Part shown: positions 6,814-14,109 of the stretch, piece after piece | Position numbering within the stretch: the first letter of the stretch is position 1 | Layout: each line of letters starts with the position of its first letter | Origin: an uncultured Micrococcales bacterium | GTDB lineage: Bacteria; Actinomycetota; Actinomycetes; Actinomycetales; Microbacteriaceae | Reading direction: 5' to 3' | Length of the DNA: 23,067 nucleotides | NCBI GenBank assembly: GCA_913056225.1 | Contig: CAJXMQ010000008.1 | Location: forward strand, 1-23,067 | Notes under the pieces: generated by a model | Told to the model about the DNA's origin: nothing | Database searches by the model: none | Seen by the model: the letters and a program-made list of their open reading frames with translations, nothing else | Position numbers and translations under genes: made by a program

Positions 6814-8246
6814 AAAAGCTTTGGCTAGCTCTGCCATTGCTTCTTAGTGCTTGCTCGCCGGTGCCAGTTGAACAGGCTCCAGAGGTTGAAGCAATTGATT
6901 ACTACGAGCAGACCGTTGACTGGGAAGCTTGCGGGGATTATCAGTGCGCGGAGATAATCGCACCACTTGATTGGCAGTTCCCAGAGTTTGCAGCTATCAA
7001 CCTCTCCCTGCTGAAACTAGAAAACCCAAATTCAGAAGAGGTGTTATTCCTAAACCCAGGTGGCCCGGGAGTGAGCGCTAACCAGTGGATGCGTGATCGA
7101 GGAGCAAACATTGCCACCCCAGAGATTATCGAGGCTTTCGACTTGGTCACCTTTGACCCCCGCGGAGTTGGAGAGTCAACTGCTGTTAGTTGTGAAGATG
7201 ATGAACTCAAAGACAGATTGCTTTACGGTCAGCCAGAATCAGTTGCCCAGAGCGAAGCGCTCATCGATGATTACATCCAAGACTGCATTGACAACAGCGG
7301 AGCCATTCTGGAATACGTCGGCACCAGAAACACGGCCAGGGACATGGATTTGATTCGCTCAATCATGCAATTGCCCAAGGTTAACTTCCTCGGCTACTCA
7401 TACGGAACCGAATTGGCAGCCACCTACCTGGCACTATTTCCAAACAGGGTCGGCAGGTTTGTTTTGGACGGAGCAGTTGACCCAAGCATTTCGCCCAGGC
7501 AGGCAACAATCAATCAACTGATTGGTTTTGATGAGGCTTTTGAAAACTACCTTCAAGACTGCGTTAGCGGATCGTGTCCCCTGGGGAATGATGCTCAAGA
7601 GGCAAAACAAACAGTCGCTGAGCTTTTTGAAAGCATTGCCGAGAAACCAATAGCGGTGGGCTCCAGAGAACTCACCGGGGCTGGATTGGTAACGGGCATA
7701 ATTGCAGCACTCTACCAACAGGCGGCATGGCCGATTCTGACCCAGGCTTTTGAAAATGTGCTGGCGGGTGATGGTGCAAGAATGCTGTTTCTTGCAGATT
7801 TTTATAACGAGCGAGAAGAAGATGGAAACTATCGAGGCAACCTGATTGATGCGAATATCGCTATAAATTGTGCTGACGGTCGATTGAGCTCGGATGAGTC
7901 AGAGGTTGAACAACTTAATCAGCAATTGGCAGACCTAAGTGACGTGTTTGGCGAGTCCTGGCAGGACGGGCATTTGATGTGTGCGGATTGGCCGGGGGCA
8001 CCACCTGAGGAAAGTCTCGACTTTCGGCAAGCAACTGATGCAACACCTCTGGTTATTGGAACTACTGGTGATCCAGCAACTCCTTACTCCCAAGCGGTGA
8101 GTTTGAGCGAGTTATTGCAGGGGGCATTGCTTCTAACCTTTGAGGGCGAAGGGCACACCATTTACGGTCAGGGGGTGGAGTGCATTGACGGCCAGGTCAA
8201 TGAGTATCTACTGACTGGGACACTGCCCCAAAAATTGGTTTGTTAA
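6810..8246 (+). CDS. Alpha/beta-hydrolase lipoprotein, TAP-like (peptidase S33 type)
   Basis: Predicted membrane-anchored exported hydrolase related to Streptomyces tripeptidyl aminopeptidases (SlpD/SlpE type). From TTG 6810 the protein begins MKKLWLALPLLLSAC, a lipoprotein signal with lipobox LSAC and Cys15 as the lipidated residue. The oxyanion segment NPGGPG, the motif FDPRGVGES, and the nucleophile elbow GYSYG with Ser197 are followed by a C-terminal TAP-like domain carrying Asp421 (TTGDPATP) and His449 (EGEGHT), completing the triad. Several cysteine pairs fit an exported protein. The TTG overlaps the holB stop; an in-frame TTG at 6801 would add three residues. The topA-tmk-holB-hydrolase order is seen in related actinobacteria. 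The substrate is probably short peptides, but this is not shown by the sequence. Confidence 0.88.
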   Translation: MKKLWLALPLLLSACSPVPVEQAPEVEAIDYYEQTVDWEACGDYQCAEIIAPLDWQFPEFAAINLSLLKLENPNSEEVLFLNPGGPGVSANQWMRDRGANIATPEIIEAFDLVTFDPRGVGESTAVSCEDDELKDRLLYGQPESVAQSEALIDDYIQDCIDNSGAILEYVGTRNTARDMDLIRSIMQLPKVNFLGYSYGTELAATYLALFPNRVGRFVLDGAVDPSISPRQATINQLIGFDEAFENYLQDCVSGSCPLGNDAQEAKQTVAELFESIAEKPIAVGSRELTGAGLVTGIIAALYQQAAWPILTQAFENVLAGDGARMLFLADFYNEREEDGNYRGNLIDANIAINCADGRLSSDESEVEQLNQQLADLSDVFGESWQDGHLMCADWPGAPPEESLDFRQATDATPLVIGTTGDPATPYSQAVSLSELLQGALLLTFEGEGHTIYGQGVECIDGQVNEYLLTGTLPQKLVC

Positions 8247-8324
8247 CCTGGTTAAATATCTTCAAATAGTAAAAACAGGAAAATTTTTTCAAGTGTAAAG
8301 TTTGATTCAGGCTCAGGCCTTGGT

Positions 8325-8344
8325 TGCTGACAAAGAGGTCAGCA
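8325..8344. promoter_or_regulatory. Palindrome in the leader of the DUF485-actP unit
   Basis: TGCTGAC at 8325-8331 and GTCAGCA at 8338-8344 form a perfect 7-bp inverted repeat with a 6-base centre. It sits 9 bases before the AAAGGAG ribosome-binding site (8354-8360) of the DUF485 gene. In the 119-base gap 8247-8365 it is one of two symmetric elements; the other is TTAACCTGGTTAA at 8243-8255, which includes the hydrolase stop codon. Either could be an operator for carbon-source control, but no promoter could be placed with confidence, so an RNA hairpin role is equally possible. Confidence 0.4.
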
Positions 8345-8365
8345 CATTAGAACAAAGGAGTTCTA

Positions 8366-8695
8366 TTGGAGACAAAAAACCAATCGGAAGTCTGGATTAA
8401 ATATCAGAATTCTGACGAGTTCATCGCTCACCGCAAGCGGTTCCGATCGTTTGCCTTCCCATTTGCTGTGGGATTCCTAGTTTGGTATTTCTCATTCATC
8501 CTGTTGACCACGTTCGCTCGCGACTTTGTGTCAACACCAGTGTTTGGAAACATCAACCTCGCCTTCGTTCTGGCTATCTTGCAATTCGTTACCACGTTCG
8601 TTATCGCATGGCTCTACGACCGTTACGCAACGAAGAACCTTGATGGACCAGCAAACGATTTGAAAGAAAAAATTGAAAAGGAGTTGCAGGCATGA
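8366..8695 (+). CDS. DUF485 membrane protein, partner of the ActP-type symporter
   Basis: Small inner-membrane protein of 109 residues with an N-terminal cytoplasmic part containing a YQNSDEFIAHRKRFRSFAFP stretch, two membrane helices (about 30-50 and 62-84) and a charged C-terminal tail. This is the layout of the DUF485 family, which is almost always encoded just before an SSS-family acetate/monocarboxylate symporter (yjcH before actP in E. coli; the gene before mctC in Corynebacterium). It is probably an accessory subunit of the transporter, though its exact role is not established. The start is TTG, with AAAGGAG five bases upstream. Its stop overlaps the actP start as ATGA, indicating translational coupling. 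Confidence 0.9.
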   Translation: METKNQSEVWIKYQNSDEFIAHRKRFRSFAFPFAVGFLVWYFSFILLTTFARDFVSTPVFGNINLAFVLAILQFVTTFVIAWLYDRYATKNLDGPANDLKEKIEKELQA

Positions 8696-10356
8696 CCGTA
8701 GATACGACACTTTTGGCGACATCGCTATTTGTTCTATTCATTCTGGTGACCCTTTTCATGGTCTACCGAGCAAACCAGCAGAGCAAAAAGTCATCCGACT
8801 TTTTTAATGCTGGTGGTTCGCTGAACGGTTTCCAAAACGGTTTGGCAATTTCCGCCGACTACATGTCAGCGGCCAGCTTCTTGGGAATCGCCGGCCTAAT
8901 CTCTCTATTCGGATTTGACGGATTCCTGTATTCGATTGGTTTCTTGGTCGCTTGGCTTTTGGCCTTGTTGCTGGTTGCAGAACCATTGAGAAACTCAGGA
9001 AGATTCACCATGGGTGATGTTGTCTCATTCCGTATGAGCCAGCGCCCAGTTAGAACTGCTGCTGCAACATCAACAGTTATTGTTAGCGTTTTCTATCTGC
9101 TCGCGCAGATGGTTGGTGCGGGTGCACTGGTTGCATTGCTGCTGGGCTTCACTGACCCTGCTGCTAAAAACTGGATCATCGTCGGTGTTGGTTTGCTAAT
9201 GATTCTGTATGTGACGGTCGGTGGAATGCGCGGAACAAGTTACGTTCAGATCACGCAGGCGTTTTTGTTGATCACTGGAGCAACTGCAATGACTGTGATG
9301 GTTTTGTGGAACTTCAACTTCGACCTCACCGGCTTGCTAGACAAGGCAGCCGAGATGAGTGGTCAGGGAATGGCGTTCTTGGAACCTGGAGGCAGATTCG
9401 GAGTTGACATCGTGGGAGACCCGGTAGCGACGCTGATTGGAAAAATCGACCTAATCTCACTAGCGCTTGCGCTGGTTTTGGGAACAGCTGGTTTGCCACA
9501 CATTCTGATTCGTTTCTACACCGTGCCAAGTTCAAAGGTTGCTCGCAAGAGCGTGAACTGGGCAATCGGAAACATTGGTGCTTTCTACCTGATGACAATC
9601 GCTTTGGGATTCGGAGCAGCAGCTTTGGTTCCAAGAGAAGTGCTGGGAATGGGGCTCAATGATGATGGATCGGTTGTCAATCGAAGCGGTAACGTTGCAG
9701 CACCCCAGCTAGCTCTTGAGCTTGGTGGCGGAGCAGGAAGCCTCGGTGGTGCCATCATGTTGGCATTCATTGGAGCTATTGCCTTTGCCGTTATTTTGGC
9801 CACCGTTTCTGGTCTGACCCTGGCAAGCTCGACATCTTTTGCACACGATTTGTATGCGAAGGTGATCCGCAAGGGCAAAGCAACAGAGGCTGAGGAAGTT
9901 AGGGCAGCTCGCGTTGCAGCTTTGGTAATCGGACTGTTGGCCATTGTGCTGGCAATCTCCGCTCAGGGGCTGAATGTGGCCTTCTTGGTGGGATTGGCAT
10001 TCGCAATTGCCGCCAGTGGAAACCTGCCGGCGGTGCTGTTGACGATGTTCTGGAAGCGCTTCAACACTCGTGGTGCAGTGTTTGCAATCTATGGAGGTTT
10101 GGGAGCGGCGTTGTTCTTGCTGATTCTCTCACCAAACTTCACCGGTGCCGCAAACAGCTTCATCCCGTTGGAGACAGGCATTGACATCAACATCTTCCCA
10201 CTGAGAAACCCAGGACTAATCTCGATTCCATTCGGATTCTTCATGGGATGGTTGGGAACCGTTACCTCAAATGAAAACACCTCTGCCTACTACGCAGAGT
10301 TGGAGGTAAGGAGTCTTACCGGTGCTGACATCGGAAAGCCTTCCTCAAACAAGTAA
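8692..10356 (+). CDS. actP: Cation/acetate (monocarboxylate) symporter, SSS family
   Basis: Secondary transporter that takes up acetate or other short monocarboxylates with a cation. The 554-residue product is hydrophobic throughout, with about 13 predicted membrane helices. It has SSS-family hallmarks: the helix-1 motif SADYMSAASFLG, the GGMRGTSYVQITQAF segment, and LPHILIRFYTV, which is characteristic of the ActP branch. Whether the preferred substrate is acetate (ActP) or pyruvate/propionate as in MctC cannot be decided from the sequence. The gene overlaps the DUF485 gene by 4 bases and is followed within 8 bases by a strong terminator, so the pair forms its own transcription unit between the holB cluster and the ribosomal operon. 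Confidence 0.9.
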   Translation: MTVDTTLLATSLFVLFILVTLFMVYRANQQSKKSSDFFNAGGSLNGFQNGLAISADYMSAASFLGIAGLISLFGFDGFLYSIGFLVAWLLALLLVAEPLRNSGRFTMGDVVSFRMSQRPVRTAAATSTVIVSVFYLLAQMVGAGALVALLLGFTDPAAKNWIIVGVGLLMILYVTVGGMRGTSYVQITQAFLLITGATAMTVMVLWNFNFDLTGLLDKAAEMSGQGMAFLEPGGRFGVDIVGDPVATLIGKIDLISLALALVLGTAGLPHILIRFYTVPSSKVARKSVNWAIGNIGAFYLMTIALGFGAAALVPREVLGMGLNDDGSVVNRSGNVAAPQLALELGGGAGSLGGAIMLAFIGAIAFAVILATVSGLTLASSTSFAHDLYAKVIRKGKATEAEEVRAARVAALVIGLLAIVLAISAQGLNVAFLVGLAFAIAASGNLPAVLLTMFWKRFNTRGAVFAIYGGLGAALFLLILSPNFTGAANSFIPLETGIDINIFPLRNPGLISIPFGFFMGWLGTVTSNENTSAYYAELEVRSLTGADIGKPSSNK

Positions 10357-10363
10357 TAAAGCA

Positions 10364-10413
10364 AAAAAATTCAACCCTCGGGCATCACGCTCGAGGGTTG
10401 AATTTTTTATTTG
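10364..10413 (+). terminator. Strong rho-independent terminator after actP
   Basis: A perfect 17-bp inverted repeat pairs 10364-10380 with 10392-10408 around an 11-base loop. The GC core CAACCCTCG/CGAGGGTTG is flanked by an A run on the left and a T run on the right. Read on either strand it ends in T residues, so it could work in both directions, although all visible genes run on the + strand. It isolates the symporter unit from the ribosomal operon. Confidence 0.92.
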
Positions 10414-10678
10414 AGAAACCACTTGCATTGAGTTTGATAGCTGTGGCAGACTTGGACAGTTCTAAAGCAGGGTCTTAGGCCCCCACTGCAGACATTGTGA
10501 ACAGGAAACTGGTCCGGTCGTAGATAGATCCAAAACTAAATCTTCCATTGTTGGTGACCGCTGTTTGAAAAAACACAACTACCGGCACTTGGAGTTGAAG
10601 CCAACTGGCTTTGACAACTTAACAGCGTAAGTAGAAGTGCAGAGCAAATAGCTCTGACTGACAAGAGAGCGAGCAGCT
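10414..10678 (+). promoter_or_regulatory. Structured leader and promoter region of the S10 ribosomal operon
   Basis: This 265-base stretch has no gene and must hold the promoter of the ribosomal operon. Possible promoters are TTGAGA at 10411 with TTTGAT at 10433 (16-base spacer, overlapping the terminator tail) and TAGATA at 10521 as a -10 without a clear -35. Three hairpins are visible: GGGTC/GGCCC at 10470-10482 with an outer GCA/TGC pair; AGTTG-AAGCC/GGCTT-CAACT at 10593-10619 with a three-base bulge; and CAGAGC/GCTCTG at 10640-10656, just before rpsJ. In other bacteria S10 leaders can bind L4 for feedback control; whether this one does is inference. Confidence 0.5.
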
Positions 10679-10987
10679 ATGGCGGCGAACAAGATTCGCA
10701 TCCGGTTGAAAAGTTACGACCACCAGGTCATTGACTCATCAGCCAGCAAAATCGTCGACACGGTAACCCGTGCGGGAGCAAGTGTGGTTGGACCAGTTCC
10801 GCTACCCACAGAGAAAAACGTGGTTTGCGTTATCCGCAGCCCCCACAAATACAAGGACAGCCGTGAGCACTTCGAAATGCGCACACACAAACGTCTAATT
10901 GACATCGTCGATCCAACGCCAAAGGCAGTGGATTCGTTGATGCGTCTTGACCTGCCCGCAGATGTCAACATCGAGATCAAGCTCTAA
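10679..10987 (+). CDS. rpsJ: 30S ribosomal protein S10 (uS10)
   Basis: Component of the 30S head and, in many bacteria, also NusE in transcription antitermination. The 102-residue protein has the usual length and conserved segments: IRIRLKSYDHQVID at the N-terminus, GPVPLPTEKNVVCVIRSPH in the middle loop region, and HFEMRTHKRLIDI near the C-terminus. It is the first gene of the merged S10/spc operon, here with a long structured leader in front. Only a weak GAGAG-type ribosome-binding site precedes the ATG, and the hairpin at 10640-10656 lies close enough to affect initiation. The stop is 8 bases before rplC. Confidence 0.98.
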   Translation: MAANKIRIRLKSYDHQVIDSSASKIVDTVTRAGASVVGPVPLPTEKNVVCVIRSPHKYKDSREHFEMRTHKRLIDIVDPTPKAVDSLMRLDLPADVNIEIKL

Positions 10988-10995
10988 GGATCACA

Positions 10996-11652
10996 ATGGC
11001 TACCAAAACTAAGAACGTAAAGGGCCTGCTGGGCAAGAAGCTCGGCATGACTCAGGCCTGGGACGAAAACAACAAGATTGTTCCAATCACCGTTGTCGAG
11101 GCTGGCAGCAATGTCGTTAGCCAGATCAAGACCCTAGACACCGATGGCTACTCAGCTATTCAGGTTGCCTACGGTGCAATTGATCCTCGCAAGGTAAACC
11201 AGCCAAGCAATGGTCACTTTTCAAAGGCAGGAATCAACCCTCGCCGTCACCTAGCTGAAATCCGCACCGACGATGCTCACGAGTATGAGCTGGGCCAGGA
11301 GCTCGGTGTTGAGATTTTTGAAGTTGGCATGAAGCTGGATGTAGTTGGAACCAGCAAGGGTAAGGGTTTTGCCGGACACATGAAGCGCCACGGATTCTCC
11401 GGTGTTAGTGCTTCGCACGGTGCTCACAAAAACCACCGCAAGCCAGGTTCGATCGGTGCCAGTGCCACCCCATCACGTGTTTTCAAGGGCACCAGAATGG
11501 CTGGACGCATGGGCCACGACCGCGTTACAACTTTGAACCTAACTCTGCACGCAGTTGATGCAGAAAAGGGCCTACTGATGATCAAGGGTGCTGTTGCAGG
11601 TCCTAAGGGTCAGTTGGTATTCGTACGCAATGCCGTGAAGGAGGGCAACTAA
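10996..11652 (+). CDS. rplC: 50S ribosomal protein L3 (uL3)
   Basis: Early-assembly large-subunit protein reaching toward the peptidyl transferase centre. The 218-residue sequence shows the N-terminal LLGKKLGMTQAWDE and the conserved loop with VSASHGAHKNHRKPGSIGAS at 137-156, followed by TPSRVFKGTRMAGRMG. The ATG has AAGGA five bases upstream. Its stop shares one base with the rplD start (TAATG), as in many junctions of this operon. Length and motifs are ordinary for an actinobacterial L3; nothing unusual is visible. Confidence 0.98.
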   Translation: MATKTKNVKGLLGKKLGMTQAWDENNKIVPITVVEAGSNVVSQIKTLDTDGYSAIQVAYGAIDPRKVNQPSNGHFSKAGINPRRHLAEIRTDDAHEYELGQELGVEIFEVGMKLDVVGTSKGKGFAGHMKRHGFSGVSASHGAHKNHRKPGSIGASATPSRVFKGTRMAGRMGHDRVTTLNLTLHAVDAEKGLLMIKGAVAGPKGQLVFVRNAVKEGN

Positions 11653-12290
11653 TGACCGCTGTCAACCTAGTCGACGCCACCGGTAAGAAAGCCGGCTCAG
11701 TTGATCTACCAGAGGCAATCTTTGATGCCCAGACAAACGTTCCACTAATTCACCAGGTAGTTGTTGCGCAGCAAGCAGCAGCGCGCCAGGGAAGCCACTC
11801 AACGCTTCGTCGCGGTGAGGTTTCAGGCTCTGGTCGCAAACCTTTCAAGCAGAAGGGAACCGGTCGTGCCCGTCAGGGTTCGATTCGTGCCCCACAGATG
11901 ACCGGTGGTGGAATTGTTCACGGACCAAAGCCAAGGGATTACTCACAGCGCACCAACAAAAAAATGATTGCAGCAGCAGTCAGAGGTGCTCTCAGTGACC
12001 GTGCCCGCGCAGGTCGCATCCACGTTGTAACTGAGTTTGGAATCAACGACAAGCCATCCACCAAGCAGGCATCAGCCGTTATCAATCAGCTAGCGAAGGG
12101 TCGCAAAACCCTTGTTGTCATCGATCGCTCGGATGAGTTGAGTTACCTATCGCTTCGCAATCTGAAAAATCTGCACGTGTTGCCAGCTGATCAGATCAAC
12201 GCCTACGACGTGTTGGCAAGCGATGACTTGATTTTCACAGCAGCCGCCCTAGAGGCATTCGTTACAGCCAAGAGTGAGGTGCAGGCATGA
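11652..12290 (+). CDS. rplD: 50S ribosomal protein L4 (uL4)
   Basis: Binds 23S rRNA and extends a loop into the nascent-peptide exit tunnel. In some bacteria it also represses its own operon through the S10 leader. The 212-residue product contains the tunnel-loop segment KPFKQKGTGRARQGSIRAP followed by MTGGGIVHGPKPRDYSQRTNKK, both diagnostic. A good AAGGAGG lies 7 bases upstream, inside rplC. It starts on a TAATG junction with rplC and overlaps rplW by ATGA. Because the operon leader is long and folded, autogenous control by L4 is plausible here but not shown. Confidence 0.98.
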   Translation: MTAVNLVDATGKKAGSVDLPEAIFDAQTNVPLIHQVVVAQQAAARQGSHSTLRRGEVSGSGRKPFKQKGTGRARQGSIRAPQMTGGGIVHGPKPRDYSQRTNKKMIAAAVRGALSDRARAGRIHVVTEFGINDKPSTKQASAVINQLAKGRKTLVVIDRSDELSYLSLRNLKNLHVLPADQINAYDVLASDDLIFTAAALEAFVTAKSEVQA

Positions 12291-12577
12291 GTTACGGAAA
12301 AGATCTAAGAGATGTCATCATCAAGCCTGTTATTAGCGAAAAAAGCTACAGCTTGATTGATGAGGGCAAATACACCTTCGAGGTGGAGCCCACGGCAAAC
12401 AAAACTGAAATCAAGCAGGCCATTGAGTTTGTCTTTGATGTGAAGGTTGCCTCCATCAACACCCTTAACCGCAGCGGCAAAACTCGCCGCACTCGCTTCG
12501 GAATGGGAAAGCGCAAGGACACCAAGCGTGCCATTGTCACCCTGAAGAGCGGGTCAATCGACATCTTTAGTCAGTAG
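12287..12577 (+). CDS. rplW: 50S ribosomal protein L23 (uL23)
   Basis: Sits at the tunnel exit and is the docking point for trigger factor and signal recognition particle. The 96-residue protein begins with the typical LRDVIIKPVISEKSYSLIDEGKYTFEV and includes ANKTEIKQAIEFVFDVKVASINT and the basic loop GKTRRTRFGMGKRKDTKRAIVTL. Length is normal for bacterial L23. It overlaps rplD by four bases (ATGA), so it is probably translated by re-initiation after rplD. The gap to rplB is 11 bases and contains GGGAG as ribosome-binding site. Confidence 0.98.
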   Translation: MSYGKDLRDVIIKPVISEKSYSLIDEGKYTFEVEPTANKTEIKQAIEFVFDVKVASINTLNRSGKTRRTRFGMGKRKDTKRAIVTLKSGSIDIFSQ

Positions 12578-12588
12578 GGAGTAAACAG

Positions 12589-13428
12589 ATGGCTATTCGC
12601 AAACACAATCCGACCACTCCGGGTCGCCGTGGCATGAGCGTTTCTGACTTCAGCGAGGTCACACGCACCACTCCGGAAAAGTCACTGCTTCGCCCACTAC
12701 CAAAAACTGGTGGACGTAACTCAGCTGGACGCATCACCACCCGTCACATTGGTGGCGGACACAAGCGCCAGTACCGAGTAATTGATTTCCGTCGTCATGA
12801 CAAAGATGGAGTGCCTGCCAAGGTTGCTCACATTGAGTATGACCCAAACCGAACAGCAAGAATTGCTCTACTTCACTATGCAGATGGTGAAAAGCGCTAC
12901 ATCATTGCCCCAAACAACCTGGGTCAGGGAGATGCAATCGAGCAGGGACCGGCAGCTGATATCAAGCCTGGAAACAACCTGCCTTTGAAAAACATCCCGG
13001 TTGGAACAGTTCTGCACGCCATTGAGCTAAAGCCCGGTGGTGGAGCAAAGCTTGGTCGCAGTGCTGGTGCTTCTATTCGTTTGGTAGCCAAAGATGGACC
13101 AAATGCACAGCTTCGTTTGCCAAGTGGCGAGATTAGAAATGTTGATGCCCGTTGCCGCGCCACCGTTGGTGAAGTTGGTAACGCCGAGCAGATTAACATC
13201 AACTGGGGAAAGGCTGGACGTAAGCGCTGGAAGGGTGTTCGCCCAACAGTTCGCGGTGTTGCCATGAACCCAGTAGATCACCCACACGGTGGTGGTGAGG
13301 GACGTACCAGCGGTGGTCGTAACCCAGTATCGCCATGGGGTCAGAAAGAGGGCCGCACACGCAAGCCCAATCTGCCAAGTGATCGCCAAATTGTCCGTCG
13401 TCGCACCGCTAACAAAAAGCGCAAGTAG
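12589..13428 (+). CDS. rplB: 50S ribosomal protein L2 (uL2)
   Basis: Among the most conserved ribosomal proteins, needed for subunit joining and peptidyl transferase centre integrity. The 279-residue sequence has ITTRHIGGGHKRQYRVIDFR near the N-terminus, GRSAGASIRLVAKDG in the middle, and the C-terminal MNPVDHPHGGGEGR with the conserved His in HPHGGG, then SPWGQKEGRTRKPN and a basic tail. The ATG is preceded by GGGAG. Gaps of about 10 bases separate it from rplW and rpsS, so it keeps its own ribosome-binding site instead of an overlap. Confidence 0.98.
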   Translation: MAIRKHNPTTPGRRGMSVSDFSEVTRTTPEKSLLRPLPKTGGRNSAGRITTRHIGGGHKRQYRVIDFRRHDKDGVPAKVAHIEYDPNRTARIALLHYADGEKRYIIAPNNLGQGDAIEQGPAADIKPGNNLPLKNIPVGTVLHAIELKPGGGAKLGRSAGASIRLVAKDGPNAQLRLPSGEIRNVDARCRATVGEVGNAEQININWGKAGRKRWKGVRPTVRGVAMNPVDHPHGGGEGRTSGGRNPVSPWGQKEGRTRKPNLPSDRQIVRRRTANKKRK

Positions 13429-13438
13429 GAGAAGCTAA

Positions 13439-13720
13439 ATGCCAAGAAGTTTGAAAAAGGGCCCATTCGTGGATGAGCACCTAATGCAGAAGGTGCGCAC
13501 TCAGAACGAGGCCAGCAGCAAAAACGTAATCAAGACCTGGTCACGCCGCTCAATGATTGTTCCAGCCATGCTGGGTCACACCATTGCGGTGCACGATGGT
13601 CGCAAGCACATCCCGGTTTTTGTAACCGAGACCATGGTTGGCCACAAGTTGGGCGAGTTCGCTCCAACCAAGACCTTCCGCGGACACGTGAAAGACGATA
13701 AGAAGGGACGCCGCGGATAA
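13439..13720 (+). CDS. rpsS: 30S ribosomal protein S19 (uS19)
   Basis: Component of the 30S head that contacts the tRNA region near the decoding site and forms a complex with S13. The 93-residue product starts MPRSLKKGPFVDEHLMQKV and contains TWSRRSMIVPAMLGHTIAVH and GHKLGEFAPTKTFRGH, the family signature. AGGAG lies just before the ATG. The stop is joined to rplV by TAATG. Length and motif content are entirely typical. Confidence 0.98.
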   Translation: MPRSLKKGPFVDEHLMQKVRTQNEASSKNVIKTWSRRSMIVPAMLGHTIAVHDGRKHIPVFVTETMVGHKLGEFAPTKTFRGHVKDDKKGRRG

Positions 13721-14109
13721 TGGAAGCTGTAGCTAAGATCAAGCACATTCGAGTAACCCCGATGAAGGCTCGCAGAGTTGTTGACCTAATCAGGGGCAAG
13801 CAGGCAAGTGAAGCGATGGCGATTTTGAAATTTGCCCCGCAGACCGCTAGCGAACCCGTATACAAATTGGTGCAGGCAGCAGTTGCCAATGCAAAGCACA
13901 AAGCAGACAGCACCAATCAGTTTGTGGATGAAGAGGACCTAATCATCAGCGAGGCATTCGTTGACGAGGGTGTCACTCTAAAGCGTTTTCGACCACGTGC
14001 CCAGGGAAGGGCATTCCGAATCAACAAGCGCACCAGCCACATCACCATCAAGGTTGCAACTCCTGATGAGATTGCTGCCAAGCGAGGCCAGAAGGCGAGG
14101 AGCAACTAA
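13720..14109 (+). CDS. rplV: 50S ribosomal protein L22 (uL22)
   Basis: Lines the nascent-peptide tunnel with a long beta-hairpin; mutations there in other bacteria affect macrolide response. The 129-residue protein has the N-terminal AKIKHIRVTPMKARRVVDLI and the hairpin-containing stretch RFRPRAQGRAFRINKRTSHI, which is diagnostic. It carries a short basic C-terminal tail (KRGQKARSN). It shares one base with both the upstream stop (rpsS) and the downstream start (rpsC), so the three genes are likely co-translated. Confidence 0.98.
   Translation: MEAVAKIKHIRVTPMKARRVVDLIRGKQASEAMAILKFAPQTASEPVYKLVQAAVANAKHKADSTNQFVDEEDLIISEAFVDEGVTLKRFRPRAQGRAFRINKRTSHITIKVATPDEIAAKRGQKARSN

Noticed and set aside
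8247..8365. A tRNA gene or terminator in the gap after the hydrolase
   Set aside because: There is no T-loop GTTCGA-type sequence or acceptor stem pairing, and the T run at 8284-8289 is not preceded by a GC-rich stem.
8325..10413. The DUF485-actP unit as a horizontally acquired island
   Set aside because: No integrase, repeats or tRNA border it, and its codon use looks like that of neighbouring genes. Its own promoter region and terminator are enough to explain its autonomy.
10611..10639. TTGACA at 10611 as a -35 box with TAGAAG at 10632 as the -10
   Set aside because: The spacer is only 15 bases, the -10 is poor, and TTGACA lies inside the right arm of the leader hairpin at 10593-10619, which explains the sequence better.
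13027..13389. A 120-codon open frame on the - strand opposite rplB
   Set aside because: It is opposite one of the most conserved ribosomal genes and shows no domain, start signal or operon context.
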